Below the pieces are notes generated by a model. The model worked only from the letters and a program-made list of their open reading frames with translations. It had not been told where the DNA came from and made no database searches. Positions 45,189 to 55,775 of a DNA stretch of 64,000 nt are shown in pieces. Position 1 is the stretch's first letter; each line of letters opens with the position of its first letter. Made by a program: the position numbers and the translations under genes. Source of the DNA: Chitinophaga pinensis (GTDB lineage: Bacteria > Pseudomonadota > Gammaproteobacteria > Burkholderiales > Burkholderiaceae_C); the NCBI GenBank assembly GCA_943326015.2, contig CALPRQ020000007.1, forward strand, positions 36,774 through 100,773, read 5' to 3'.

Positions 45189-46979
45189 ATGGATTTGCAA
45201 GACTTCCTGACTGAAACCCAGACCAATGTTCGCTCGCAGATGCGTGACGGCGCGTTGTTCGAGGAGCTGGTTTTCGCTGGCATCGTCATGGATCACATGG
45301 CAGAGGTTGGCATGACCTTCGAGCCTGTTGAGTGCCATTACGAGAGCAAGATCGGCAACGCCAATCTACGCCTGAGCGGATACGCCGTGTCGGATGACTG
45401 TGATCAGCTGGACCTGTTCGTTAGCCTCTACGCTGGAGTAGACGTTCCAACGCCCATCCCGGAAGTCGAAACCAAGACTGCCGCTGAGCAATGCCTGCGC
45501 TTCCTGAAGCTGTGTGCCGAAGGAAAGATGGCCGCCAAGCTTGATCAGTCCACTGACATCCACTCCTTGGCTGAAACCCTGCAGGGCATCTACAACGACC
45601 TGGAGCAGATTCGCGTCTATGTCATCACCGACCGTGTGGCCAGGTCCAAGTTCTTCCAGTCGCGCGACATAGGCGGGAAATCGGTCCGGCTTGAAGTCAT
45701 GGACATCGAGCGCCTGTTTCGGCATTGGTCCGAGGGCAAGCCGCGCGACGAGCTGGTGGTGGATTTCACAGAAGTCTCCGGAACTCCACTCCCCTGCGTG
45801 TTCGTGCCTGGCGAAAACGAGGATTACGACTACGCCATGACTGCCATCCCCGGCGAGGCCTTGCGCCTGCTCTACGAGAAGTTTGGCGCACGCCTGCTTG
45901 AGGCGAATGTTCGTTCGTTTCTCAGCGTCAAGGGAAAAGGTGTCAATGCGGGTATCCAGGCAACACTTCGCAAGGCGCCTGAGAGGTTCATGGCCTACAA
46001 TAACGGCATCGTCATCGTGGCTGACGAGATGCTCCTTGGAAAGTCAGCAGACGGCCATCACGGCATCTCTTGGCTGAAAGGCATGCAGATCGTCAACGGT
46101 GGTCAGTCCACGGCATCCCTGTATTTCACCAAGAAGAGATTTCCCGACACCGATCTCAGCCGCGTGCGAGTCCCTGCCAAGATCATCATCATGAAAACGC
46201 AGGACTCGGCGCAGGAAGAGGCGCTCGTGTCCGACATCTCCCGCTTCGCCAACAGCCAGAACGCTGTCCGCCAATCCGATCTCTCTGCCAACAAGCCTTT
46301 CCATGTCGAGGTTGAAAGGCTATCGCGATCGGTCTACTGCCCTGATGGAGTGGGACAGTGGTTCTATGAACGAGCCGCCGGCAGCTACAACACGCTTCTT
46401 GCCCGTGAAGGCACAACAGCTGCCAAGCTGAAAGTCCTCAAGGAATCAATACCTACATCCCGCCGAATTACCAAGACCGATCTGGCCAAATACCTGACAG
46501 CCTGGGATCAGAAGCCTGACATCGTGAGCCTTGGTTCGCAAAAGAACTTTGATCGGTTCATGACAAGCCTCGCACCGGCAGAAGGAGTGGAATCTCCGCT
46601 CCCGACCGTTGCCGACTTCAAGTCGATGGTGGCGAAGGCCAAGCTGTATCGTGACACGCAAAAGCTGATTCGCCCCATGTTCCAGGCATTCCAGGCCAAC
46701 GTCACTGCTTACACCGTGGCTCTGGTAGCACAGAAATTGGGGCATAGAATTGACCTGAACCGGATCTGGGAAAAGCAAGCTGTCTCTCCCGAGCTCCTTG
46801 ATCAAATCGGTACCTGGGCCAAGGAGGTGAACGAAATATTGCACTCCACATCCGGTGGACGAATGATTTCGGAATCGGCCAAGAAACCTGAGTGCAAGGA
46901 AGCCGTCATGGCTGCAAGATATTCGGAGCCGGCCACCAACATTCCGGAGCTTAAAAGCGTCCAGAGCGTCCGCAAGTGA
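45189..46979 (+). CDS. mzaE: AIPR-family protein of Mza-like system
   Basis: A 596-residue member of the AIPR (abortive infection phage resistance) family. Diagnostic parts are FMAYNNGIVIVADE near residue 268 and LKGMQIVNGGQSTASLYF near 298, followed by VPAKIIIMKTQ and ISRFANSQNAVRQSDL. AIPR proteins accompany MutL-like/Z1 systems and the abortive infection protein AbiQ-like contexts; the biochemical role is not established. The start is 2 nt after the nuclease gene. A 117-nt gap without a recognisable gene separates it from the convergent vsr gene. Confidence 0.88.
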   Translation: MDLQDFLTETQTNVRSQMRDGALFEELVFAGIVMDHMAEVGMTFEPVECHYESKIGNANLRLSGYAVSDDCDQLDLFVSLYAGVDVPTPIPEVETKTAAEQCLRFLKLCAEGKMAAKLDQSTDIHSLAETLQGIYNDLEQIRVYVITDRVARSKFFQSRDIGGKSVRLEVMDIERLFRHWSEGKPRDELVVDFTEVSGTPLPCVFVPGENEDYDYAMTAIPGEALRLLYEKFGARLLEANVRSFLSVKGKGVNAGIQATLRKAPERFMAYNNGIVIVADEMLLGKSADGHHGISWLKGMQIVNGGQSTASLYFTKKRFPDTDLSRVRVPAKIIIMKTQDSAQEEALVSDISRFANSQNAVRQSDLSANKPFHVEVERLSRSVYCPDGVGQWFYERAAGSYNTLLAREGTTAAKLKVLKESIPTSRRITKTDLAKYLTAWDQKPDIVSLGSQKNFDRFMTSLAPAEGVESPLPTVADFKSMVAKAKLYRDTQKLIRPMFQAFQANVTAYTVALVAQKLGHRIDLNRIWEKQAVSPELLDQIGTWAKEVNEILHSTSGGRMISESAKKPECKEAVMAARYSEPATNIPELKSVQSVRK

Positions 46980-47096
46980 GCGGTGGATACGGGGTGCTGC
47001 AGCGAGTGCATGATCCGATCACAGACCAATCGTGTCTTGTTGCCCGGTCTGCGGGACGGTGCAGACGGCAGGCCTTGCGAGGCTGTGTACGGTCTG

Positions 47097-47507
47097 TCAA
47101 CCGGCGAGGATCTTCCAGAAGAGTTGATCGAGTATCAGAGGATCACGCGTCTCACACTCCCATATCGTCAGAACCTTCCACCCTATGGCCACCAGAGCAG
47201 TAACATTCGCCTGATCCCTGGCGACATTCTGCGCGAACTTGCCGGCCCAGAACTCTGCACGGGTCGTGGGCGTAGTAGCAAATCGGCATCCAGAATGCCG
47301 GTGCCAGAAACATCCGTGGACAAACACGACCGTGCGGTATCCGGGGAAAACGAGGTCGGGCCGGCCGGGGAGTTTCCGCAGGTGCAGCCTGTACCTCAGG
47401 CCGCAGGCATGCAGATAACGACGCACGAGCATCTCCGGGCCGGTATCCTTGCCACGGATCGCGGACATCATTCGCGACCGCGTTTCCGCATCAACCACGT
47501 CTGCCAT
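47097..47507 (-). CDS. vsr: very short patch repair endonuclease Vsr
   Basis: A 136-residue T:G mismatch-nicking endonuclease. DAETRSRMMSAIRGKDTGPE is the N-terminal family signature; the metal-binding Asp is in PGRPDLVFPG and the histidines in VFVHGCFWHRHSGC, with Cys residues of the zinc site. Vsr corrects T:G pairs arising from deaminated 5-methylcytosine, so it partners the cytosine methyltransferase transcribed divergently 137 nt away. ATG 47507 is chosen by family fit; upstream in-frame sequence overlaps the methyltransferase gene antisense and is not credible. Confidence 0.92.
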   Translation of the reverse strand: MADVVDAETRSRMMSAIRGKDTGPEMLVRRYLHACGLRYRLHLRKLPGRPDLVFPGYRTVVFVHGCFWHRHSGCRFATTPTTRAEFWAGKFAQNVARDQANVTALVAIGWKVLTIWECETRDPLILDQLFWKILAG

Positions 47508-47602
47508 GACGACCAAGGGGGAACTGAACGTCACGGCATATTGACCGGCTTGCGGTCTGCTCCTGGTACCATAGCGGTCTTTTGGCTGTGGCAGAGGTTT
47601 CT

Positions 47603-47648
47603 TCATGCTCGGTTTTTCTTTTTGCATTTTTTCTTGAAGCGAGCATGA
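47603..47648 (+). promoter_or_regulatory. inverted repeat covering the methyltransferase start codon
   Basis: TCATGCTCG (47603-47611) and CGAGCATGA (47640-47648) are perfect 9-nt complements separated by 28 T-rich bases. The right arm contains the ATG start codon. As RNA it could hide the start; as DNA it could be an operator for autoregulation. Between vsr and this repeat there is also GACCG-gcttg-CGGTC. Confidence 0.55.
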
Positions 47649-49258
47649 CTGTTCCTGTGATCGATCTCTTTGCCGGCCCAGGTGGTCTAGGCGAAGGTTT
47701 TTCCCGTTCCTCCAAGGCTCGATTCGAGATTGCTGTCTCGATCGAGAAAGATCCGTCTGCATCCTTGACTCTTCGCTTGCGTGCAGCACACAGAGCGCTC
47801 CAGCGAATGAAGCCTGACAATAGCACATGGCAGCTGTGGGACACCATGGTCGAGAAGACACCATGGAACGAGTTGTTCGGTAAGCTCGCCAGTGCAGGGA
47901 ATGAGTACATACGCGCAGCATGCGAGCATGCAGACGGAGAGGTCTGGAACTTCGAGATGGGTCCGCTGAACCGGGAGCGGGTTTCCCGGGAAATCAGGAA
48001 AAGACTGTCGCCATACCTAAAGGAAGAAGGAGAGCTCCCGGACAACCTCGTGCTGATCGGTGGACCTCCGTGCCAAGCCTACTCACATGTCGGCAGGGCG
48101 CGCAACCGTGGCAACACGGCGTACAGGCCGGAAGACGACCAAAGGCACTTCCTGTACCTCGAGTACCTGCACGTCATCAGCGAGTTCCGCCCTGCGGTCT
48201 TCGTGATGGAGAACGTGAAGGGCATCCTCAGCTCGAAGGTGTCTGACAGGCAGATCTTCTACTCGATCATGTCAGATCTGCGTCGACCGGGAAGATCCGA
48301 AGCCTCGGATTCGGGGCCGGAGTATGTGCTAGTCTCCCTTTCCCGTGGTGCGACCAAGGACACTCCGGCTCCAGAGCCGGAGGACTTCATTGTTCAGGCC
48401 GAGCGCTATGGGGTGCCACAAGCCCGACACAGGGTGATTGTCTGTGGCATACGACGGGACGTGTTCGACCGGATCAGTGAAGCACCGGCACTTGTACGAC
48501 AACGGCCAACATCCGTAGGCGATGTCATTGCAGACCTGCCCGAACTGCGACCCATCCTCTCCCGCCGAGGCCAGGGCATGAAATGGTCGGAGGTGTTTGA
48601 GTTGCCGATGCTTAAAGAGGCTATCCGTGAGCTCTCGTCCAACCCCGAGAACAAGGTACGTATGGAAGTGGCCAGCCTGATGTCAAGGTTGAGCGGCTTG
48701 CACCGGCTCTGCGCTGATCCTGGCACCGGAGCTGAAAGAAGGCGGTACCGGTTCAGTTCCATGGTCAAGCTTGAGAAATGGTTCAGGGACCGCGCGCCGG
48801 AGGTTCTTTCGAATCATGAGACAAAGTCGCACATGCCATCAGACTTGCTGCGGTACTTCTTCGTCGCGTCTTACGGAAAAATTGCGAATCTCAGTCCGCG
48901 CCTTAACGATTTCCCTAGCGTGCTCTTGCCAGAACACAAGAATGTCGACAAGGAAAATCCCGGTGCCACGATATTCAAGGACAGATTCAGGGTCCAGTTG
49001 AAAACCGCCCCCAGCATGACCGTCACTAGTCATATGTCGAAGGATGGGCATGCCTTCATACACTATGACCCAATGCAGTGCCGAAGTCTCACAGTGCGTG
49101 AGGCAGCGCGGCTGCAGACCTTCCCGGATTCCTATGTGTTCCTTGGCAACAAGACATCCCAGTACACCCAGGTAGGCAATGCAGTGCCGCCATATCTGGC
49201 GATGCAGATTGCTGACGTAGTGGGGGGCATATTGCAGGATGCCAATATGACAAGTTAA
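47645..49258 (+). CDS. DNA (cytosine-5) methyltransferase
   Basis: A 537-residue C5-cytosine methyltransferase, longer than Dcm-type enzymes. Ordered motifs are IDLFAGPGGLGEGFS (motif I), GGPPCQAYSHVGR with the catalytic Cys (IV), VFVMENVKGILS (VI), YGVPQARHRVIVCG (VIII), TVREAARLQTFPDSY (IX) and QVGNAVPPYLAMQI (X). The region between VIII and IX holds the target-recognition domain, so the recognised sequence cannot be read off. It sits after the Z1/AIPR genes with vsr divergent, and would protect host DNA as the modification arm. Its start codon lies in a 9-nt inverted repeat. Confidence 0.93.
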   Translation: MTVPVIDLFAGPGGLGEGFSRSSKARFEIAVSIEKDPSASLTLRLRAAHRALQRMKPDNSTWQLWDTMVEKTPWNELFGKLASAGNEYIRAACEHADGEVWNFEMGPLNRERVSREIRKRLSPYLKEEGELPDNLVLIGGPPCQAYSHVGRARNRGNTAYRPEDDQRHFLYLEYLHVISEFRPAVFVMENVKGILSSKVSDRQIFYSIMSDLRRPGRSEASDSGPEYVLVSLSRGATKDTPAPEPEDFIVQAERYGVPQARHRVIVCGIRRDVFDRISEAPALVRQRPTSVGDVIADLPELRPILSRRGQGMKWSEVFELPMLKEAIRELSSNPENKVRMEVASLMSRLSGLHRLCADPGTGAERRRYRFSSMVKLEKWFRDRAPEVLSNHETKSHMPSDLLRYFFVASYGKIANLSPRLNDFPSVLLPEHKNVDKENPGATIFKDRFRVQLKTAPSMTVTSHMSKDGHAFIHYDPMQCRSLTVREAARLQTFPDSYVFLGNKTSQYTQVGNAVPPYLAMQIADVVGGILQDANMTS

Positions 49259-49305
49259 GTTGGTTGAACCTCCGTCGTCCCGTCTCCGTGCCTTGAGAAC
49301 CCGGC

Positions 49306-49334
49306 CTTGAAATCCTCCCCACCGGCCCCCAAGT
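49306..49334 (+). promoter_or_regulatory. sigma-32-type heat-shock promoter of clpB
   Basis: CTTGAA (49306-49311) and CCCCAAGT (49327-49334) with a 15-nt spacer match the heat-shock sigma factor pattern (CTTGAA, then CCCCAT-NT), one mismatch in the second box. The start codon of clpB follows 31 nt later with a GGAGG site. Confidence 0.65.
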
Positions 49335-49365
49335 CCGACACAATCAATCATCACGGAGGGCTTCG

Positions 49366-51969
<2,604 letters not shown>

Positions 51970-51997
51970 GGCCCGAGCGTGCAACGGAGAGGATGGC

Positions 51998-53479
51998 TTA
52001 CCGGATCAAGTCGGCGGCACTCAAGGCGGTGATGCCCGTGAGTTGGATGGCGAACTCGGCATCGGCATCCGCATCGGTGTTGCCGTAGAGCACCGCCGAA
52101 GCCAACTTGAGCTGGCCGGCTGCGGTGAACCTGGCCGTCGAGGCGATCAGCGTGCCGTTGAAGGCGTCGTTGATCGTCGTGGCGGTGTTGGCATCCAGCG
52201 TGGACAGATCGATCCTGTCCTGGCCCCGCACGAAGTCGGAGATGACGTCCCAGTTGGCGCTGGTGGTTCCCAGCTCTGACAAGGCATTGAAGTCGAAGAC
52301 GTCGTTGCCATTGCCGCCCACCAGAGTGTCCTTGCCGGTGCCGCCGATCAGGGTGTCGTTGCCGTCGTAGCCCATCATTGAATCACTGCCAGCCCCACCC
52401 GTCAGGGAGTTGCTGGCTGCGTTACCCAGGATCTTGTCCGCAGCGCTTCCGCCCTTGGCGTTTTCGATGGTCACTCCCTTGGCGATGGCGAGGTTGTTGC
52501 TGCCGTTGTAGATATCCGAGGGCAGCGCTTCGCTGAACCAGTTGGGGAGCGCCAGTCCCAGACGCTTTTCCGCATCGGTCTGTCGCAGGCTGATCGAACT
52601 GTAGGCTCCCGCTTGCAGGTTGATGACACACCTGAGCGTCTGATTGGAGCAGTCGATGGTGTCGGTGCCGCCACCGTCCCAGATCGTCTCCAGGATTTCA
52701 GGATTGGAAGCCCACTGGTAAGTGTCGTTGCCCTTGCGGGTGGCGAGATTCGCCCCGTACAGATACTGGAGCGCCTCGATGTCGAGCGGCATCAAGCTGC
52801 TGGGGCTCAGGGAGTACGTCTGCCAGGAGTAGCTGGTCGGTGATCCGCTGACCTCGATGATTTTCGAGTTGGGAGCCGCCTGGTAGGACATGACCGTGTG
52901 GCTTTCATCGTCGAGCGAGGCATCCAGGAAATAGCCGTTGCTGCTGGCCTCGAAAGGGTGTTTCAAGCCCAGTGTGTGACCGATTTCATGCAGCAAGGTG
53001 GCGTAGCCGTCTTGTCCTGGCTTCCAGTCATTGGCATCCCAAGACGCATAACGATTGATCCAGACATCTCCTGCGTTCGAGTGTTCGGTGACGGACAGGA
53101 TCGTCGAGCCGGAATATCGGTAGCTGTAGCTGGGGGTGTAGGCAAACCCTCCCTGATCGGCAGCTTGTCCCGAGTTGCCAAAAGTCACCTGGCCCACGCC
53201 AGTGGTCTCGATGAAATTGACCTTGGCAATTTCCTTGATGGAGTTCAGGGCGAGTCGGGTGGCTTGAATCTGTGAGGAATTGAAAGCCTGGAAATTGCTT
53301 TCTGAACTGTAGGCCGGAGTGGCTGTCAGGAAGCTGTACGTGATGGTGGCGGCATTCCCGATTCCGGCTGGGGCTGAGATGGAACTGCTCACCGCATCCG
53401 GGAAATTCCAGCGTGCCGTGAAGTTCCCGTTGCGGAGGTACAGCAATCCGTCGAGGGCATTCTTGCTTGTGCTTGCCAT
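51998..53479 (-). CDS. RTX metalloprotease, serralysin-like (M10)
   Basis: A 493-residue zinc protease. The catalytic motif HEIGHTLGLKHP lies near residue 165 and the Met-turn is VMSYQAAP about 35 residues later, both as in serralysins. Calcium-binding RTX nonapeptides follow (about 350-400): LTGGAGSDSMMGYDGNDT and LIGGTGKDTLVGGNGND. There is no N-terminal signal peptide, and the C-terminal DLIR end resembles type I secretion tails, so export by an ABC system elsewhere is expected. ATG 53479 has AAGGA eight bases upstream. No inhibitor or ABC exporter gene is adjacent. Confidence 0.9.
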   Translation of the reverse strand: MASTSKNALDGLLYLRNGNFTARWNFPDAVSSSISAPAGIGNAATITYSFLTATPAYSSESNFQAFNSSQIQATRLALNSIKEIAKVNFIETTGVGQVTFGNSGQAADQGGFAYTPSYSYRYSGSTILSVTEHSNAGDVWINRYASWDANDWKPGQDGYATLLHEIGHTLGLKHPFEASSNGYFLDASLDDESHTVMSYQAAPNSKIIEVSGSPTSYSWQTYSLSPSSLMPLDIEALQYLYGANLATRKGNDTYQWASNPEILETIWDGGGTDTIDCSNQTLRCVINLQAGAYSSISLRQTDAEKRLGLALPNWFSEALPSDIYNGSNNLAIAKGVTIENAKGGSAADKILGNAASNSLTGGAGSDSMMGYDGNDTLIGGTGKDTLVGGNGNDVFDFNALSELGTTSANWDVISDFVRGQDRIDLSTLDANTATTINDAFNGTLIASTARFTAAGQLKLASAVLYGNTDADADAEFAIQLTGITALSAADLIR

Positions 53480-53525
53480 CGTGAAATCCTTGGTTGGCTG
53501 GAGTTGCCTGGTTGCAGTGAACATG

Positions 53526-53548
53526 AAAAAAGCCCGGAAGATCCGGGC
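53526..53548 (-). terminator. Rho-independent terminator after ppiC-like gene
   Basis: On the minus strand GCCCGGA-tct-TCCGGGC is a 7-bp stem with a 3-nt loop followed by six T residues. It closes the yciB-bolA-ppiC operon, about 46 nt after the ppiC stop. Confidence 0.9.
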
Positions 53549-53594
53549 CTTGTGGAGCAGGAGAATGCTTCCCTGCTGCGGGCAAGCGGCAGGC

Positions 53595-54797
53595 TTACTG
53601 CACGCGCGCCTTCTTGATCAGGTTTTCCTGGAACTGTGCCAGCTTCTGCTGCGCCAGGTGTTGGGCGATCTGGGGCTTGATTTGCTCGAATTCAGGCAGT
53701 GGCTGGCCAGCGGCGCTGGCAGCGAACTTGTCGAATTCGGCCTTGATTTCGGCGTCGCTGACCTTGACCTTGCTCTGGTAGTCGGCCAGCATCAGGCCAG
53801 CCAGAACCTGCTGTTGCGCGATGGCGGCCTTCTGCTCGTAGCCCTTGGCCGCCTTGACACCTTGTTTCTCGGCGGCCTGGATGAAGGTTTCGAGGTCGAG
53901 CAGGTGCTGCACGACCTGGGCCTTGACGCCGTCGTCGACCGGCCGGCCGCTGCGTGCAACCTGCGCCAGCATGGCGTTGATGCGCGCCTGCGACACCGGC
54001 TTGCCGTTGATGCTGGCCGGTTCGGTGCTGCGCTTGGCGGCTTTCAGGACTTCCTCGCGGTACTGGGCGAGCTTTTGCTGGCCGAGATGCTGCTGGATCT
54101 GGGGCTTGAACTGCTCGATCGGGGGCAGCTGGGCCTGGCGGACATCGTCGACCCGGATGATGTGCCAACCGAACTGGCTCTTGACCGGCGCGTCGGTGAG
54201 CTGGCCCTTGTCGAGCTTCTTCATCGCTTCGGCGAACTCTGGCACGAAGTTGCCCGGATTGGCCCAGTCGAGGTCGCCACCGTTGGCGCCCGATCCCGGG
54301 TCCTTGGACTTGGTTTTGGCGAGTTCTTCGAACGAGGCGCCGCCCTTGATCTGCGCGATCAGCGCCTGGGCTTCGGCTTCGCTTTCGACCAGGATATGGC
54401 GGGCGCGGAATTCCTTGCCGGTGTTGCTGCCGGTGAACTTGTCGTACTCGGCCTTGATCTCGGCTTCGCTGACCGGGTTCTTGCGCATGTACTGGGCGAA
54501 CAGCTCGGTCACCAGCACGTTTTGCAAGGCCTGTTCGGCGGCCTGCTTGTACGCGGGCTTGGACTTGATGCCCTGCTGCTCGGCAGCCTGAGCGAAGATC
54601 TCGAGCCTGGTCAGGTGATCCTTGATCTGGCCCCGCAGGGCATCATCTACCGGCCGGCCGGATTGCTCTAGCTGGGCGGCCATGGCTTCGACGCGCGAGG
54701 TCGGAATGCCCTTGCCGTTGACGACGGCCAGGTTTTGCGACCAGGCGGGAGCGCTCAGGAGGGTGGCCAGGGCCACTGCGGTCAGGACTTTTTTCAT
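53595..54797 (-). CDS. periplasmic PpiC-type peptidyl-prolyl isomerase with duplicated chaperone part
   Basis: A 400-residue protein with a signal peptide (MKKVLTAVALATLLSAPAWS). A SurA/PrsA-like N-terminal chaperone part (about 23-125) leads to a parvulin domain (about 127-220; FRARHILVESEAEAQALI to SQFGWHIIRVDD), then a short helix PPIEQFKPQIQQHLGQQKLA. From about residue 262 the N-terminal part is repeated (INGKPVSQARINAMLAQVAR, SGRPVDDGVKAQVVQHLLDL), but the second parvulin domain is absent and the protein goes straight to PEFEQIKPQIAQHLAQQKLA. It probably folds outer-membrane proteins. It follows bolA by 25 nt in the yciB-bolA-ppiC operon. Confidence 0.9.
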   Translation of the reverse strand: MKKVLTAVALATLLSAPAWSQNLAVVNGKGIPTSRVEAMAAQLEQSGRPVDDALRGQIKDHLTRLEIFAQAAEQQGIKSKPAYKQAAEQALQNVLVTELFAQYMRKNPVSEAEIKAEYDKFTGSNTGKEFRARHILVESEAEAQALIAQIKGGASFEELAKTKSKDPGSGANGGDLDWANPGNFVPEFAEAMKKLDKGQLTDAPVKSQFGWHIIRVDDVRQAQLPPIEQFKPQIQQHLGQQKLAQYREEVLKAAKRSTEPASINGKPVSQARINAMLAQVARSGRPVDDGVKAQVVQHLLDLETFIQAAEKQGVKAAKGYEQKAAIAQQQVLAGLMLADYQSKVKVSDAEIKAEFDKFAASAAGQPLPEFEQIKPQIAQHLAQQKLAQFQENLIKKARVQ

Positions 54798-54822
54798 GCG
54801 TGTGTGACGGAGAAATGCTAAA

Positions 54823-55092
54823 TCAGCGCCGGATCTCGATCGCTACGGCATGCAGGCCGGCGTCGATGAAAGGCGACAGCGCATCATACACAAGCCGATG
54901 CGCGGCGACACGGCTCAGGCCGGTTAACAGGGGCGAGGCGATGGCGACACGGAAATGGGTGCCATAGCCTTCGGCGTTGGCGCCCGAGTGGCCGGCGTGG
55001 GCCGCGCTCTGGTCTTCGACCTCGAGCAGGGTGGGGTCCAGTTGCGCGCGCAGCCGCGCCTCGATGGCAGCGGCGGTGGGCAGGGTGTTCAT
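54823..55092 (-). CDS. bolA: BolA-family protein
   Basis: An 89-residue BolA/YrbA-like protein. The conserved block reads [21 protein letters not shown], with the HFRV strand and the C-terminal [12 protein letters not shown] helix. BolA proteins partner monothiol glutaredoxins in Fe-S handling. The ATG 55092 overlaps the yciB stop (ATGA), so the start is well supported. The stop lies 25 nt before ppiC. Confidence 0.9.
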   Translation of the reverse strand: MNTLPTAAAIEARLRAQLDPTLLEVEDQSAAHAGHSGANAEGYGTHFRVAIASPLLTGLSRVAAHRLVYDALSPFIDAGLHAVAIEIRR

Positions 55093-55625
55093 GGGCGGTG
55101 TTCGTCCTTGAGGTGGGGGGCGACGTAGAGGCCCTGGCCGATGAGGAACAGTACCGGGAAGGCATAACCCCAGAGCTTGAAGTCCATCCAGGCCTCGGTC
55201 GAATAGTAGGCCGCGACATAGGCGTTGCTGGCGGCCATGAAGATGAAGTACAGGATCCAGGCCACGGTCAGGCGGCCCCAGACGGCCGCGGGCAGGCGCA
55301 ACTGGCTGCCCAGCAGCAGCTGCAGCACGTTCTTCTTCCAGCCCCAGAGCGCAGCCGCCAGGCCCAGCGCCATGCCGGCGTAGAGCACGGTTGGTTTCCA
55401 CTTGATGAAGCGTTCGTCGTGCAGGCCCAGCGTGAGCGCGCCAAACACCAGCACCAATACCAAGGTGGCCTTCTGCATGGTCTGCAGCTTGCGGTCGATG
55501 GCATAGATGATGCCGCTTTGCAGCACGGTGGCCGCCATCAATACCGCAGTGCCGACATAGATGTCGTGCAGCTTGTAGGCGCCGAAGAACAGCAGGATGG
55601 GGAAGAAATCGATCAGGAAGCGCAT
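55089..55625 (-). CDS. yciB: inner-membrane septation protein A (YciB)
   Basis: A 178-residue membrane protein of the YciB/IspZ family. The start [18 protein letters not shown] and the [13 protein letters not shown] region near the end are typical; five hydrophobic segments are visible. It is connected with cell envelope/division maintenance. It heads the yciB-bolA-ppiC operon common in Betaproteobacteria. Confidence 0.93.
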   Translation of the reverse strand: MRFLIDFFPILLFFGAYKLHDIYVGTAVLMAATVLQSGIIYAIDRKLQTMQKATLVLVLVFGALTLGLHDERFIKWKPTVLYAGMALGLAAALWGWKKNVLQLLLGSQLRLPAAVWGRLTVAWILYFIFMAASNAYVAAYYSTEAWMDFKLWGYAFPVLFLIGQGLYVAPHLKDEHRP

Positions 55626-55704
55626 GGGGTCGATTATGGCGGCAGCGTGGTGTCCGAATGGCCGCCAGGGGCTTGGGCGCTTGCGGCTTTGAATGTCTGA
55701 AACG

Positions 55705-55732
55705 AAAAAAGCCGCCGGGGTGAACCGGCGGC
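55705..55732 (-). terminator. Rho-independent terminator after actP
   Basis: On the minus strand GCCGCCGG-ttcacc-CCGGCGGC forms an 8-bp stem with a 6-nt loop followed by six T residues, about 40 nt past the actP stop. Confidence 0.92.
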
Positions 55733-55750
55733 CTTGTGGATCAGCCGACC

Positions 55751-55775
55751 ATCAGATCAGATCAGATCAGATCAG
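55751..55775. repeat. pentanucleotide tandem repeat (ATCAG x5) at the actP stop
   Basis: Five perfect tandem copies of ATCAG occupy 55751-55775. The actP stop codon (TGA, minus strand 55774-55772) lies inside the first unit read. Because the unit length is not a multiple of three, TGA recurs in all three frames, so expansion or contraction would not extend the protein. Confidence 0.95.

Noticed and set aside
46980..47096. Gene between the AIPR and vsr genes
   Set aside because: 117 bases with no credible start or protein; treated as a convergent spacer.
46983..47648. Plus-strand ORF opposite vsr
   Set aside because: Shadow of vsr; no domain and no ribosome site.
55751..55775. CRISPR-like repeat
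   Set aside because: Five tandem 5-nt units without spacers is a simple sequence repeat.
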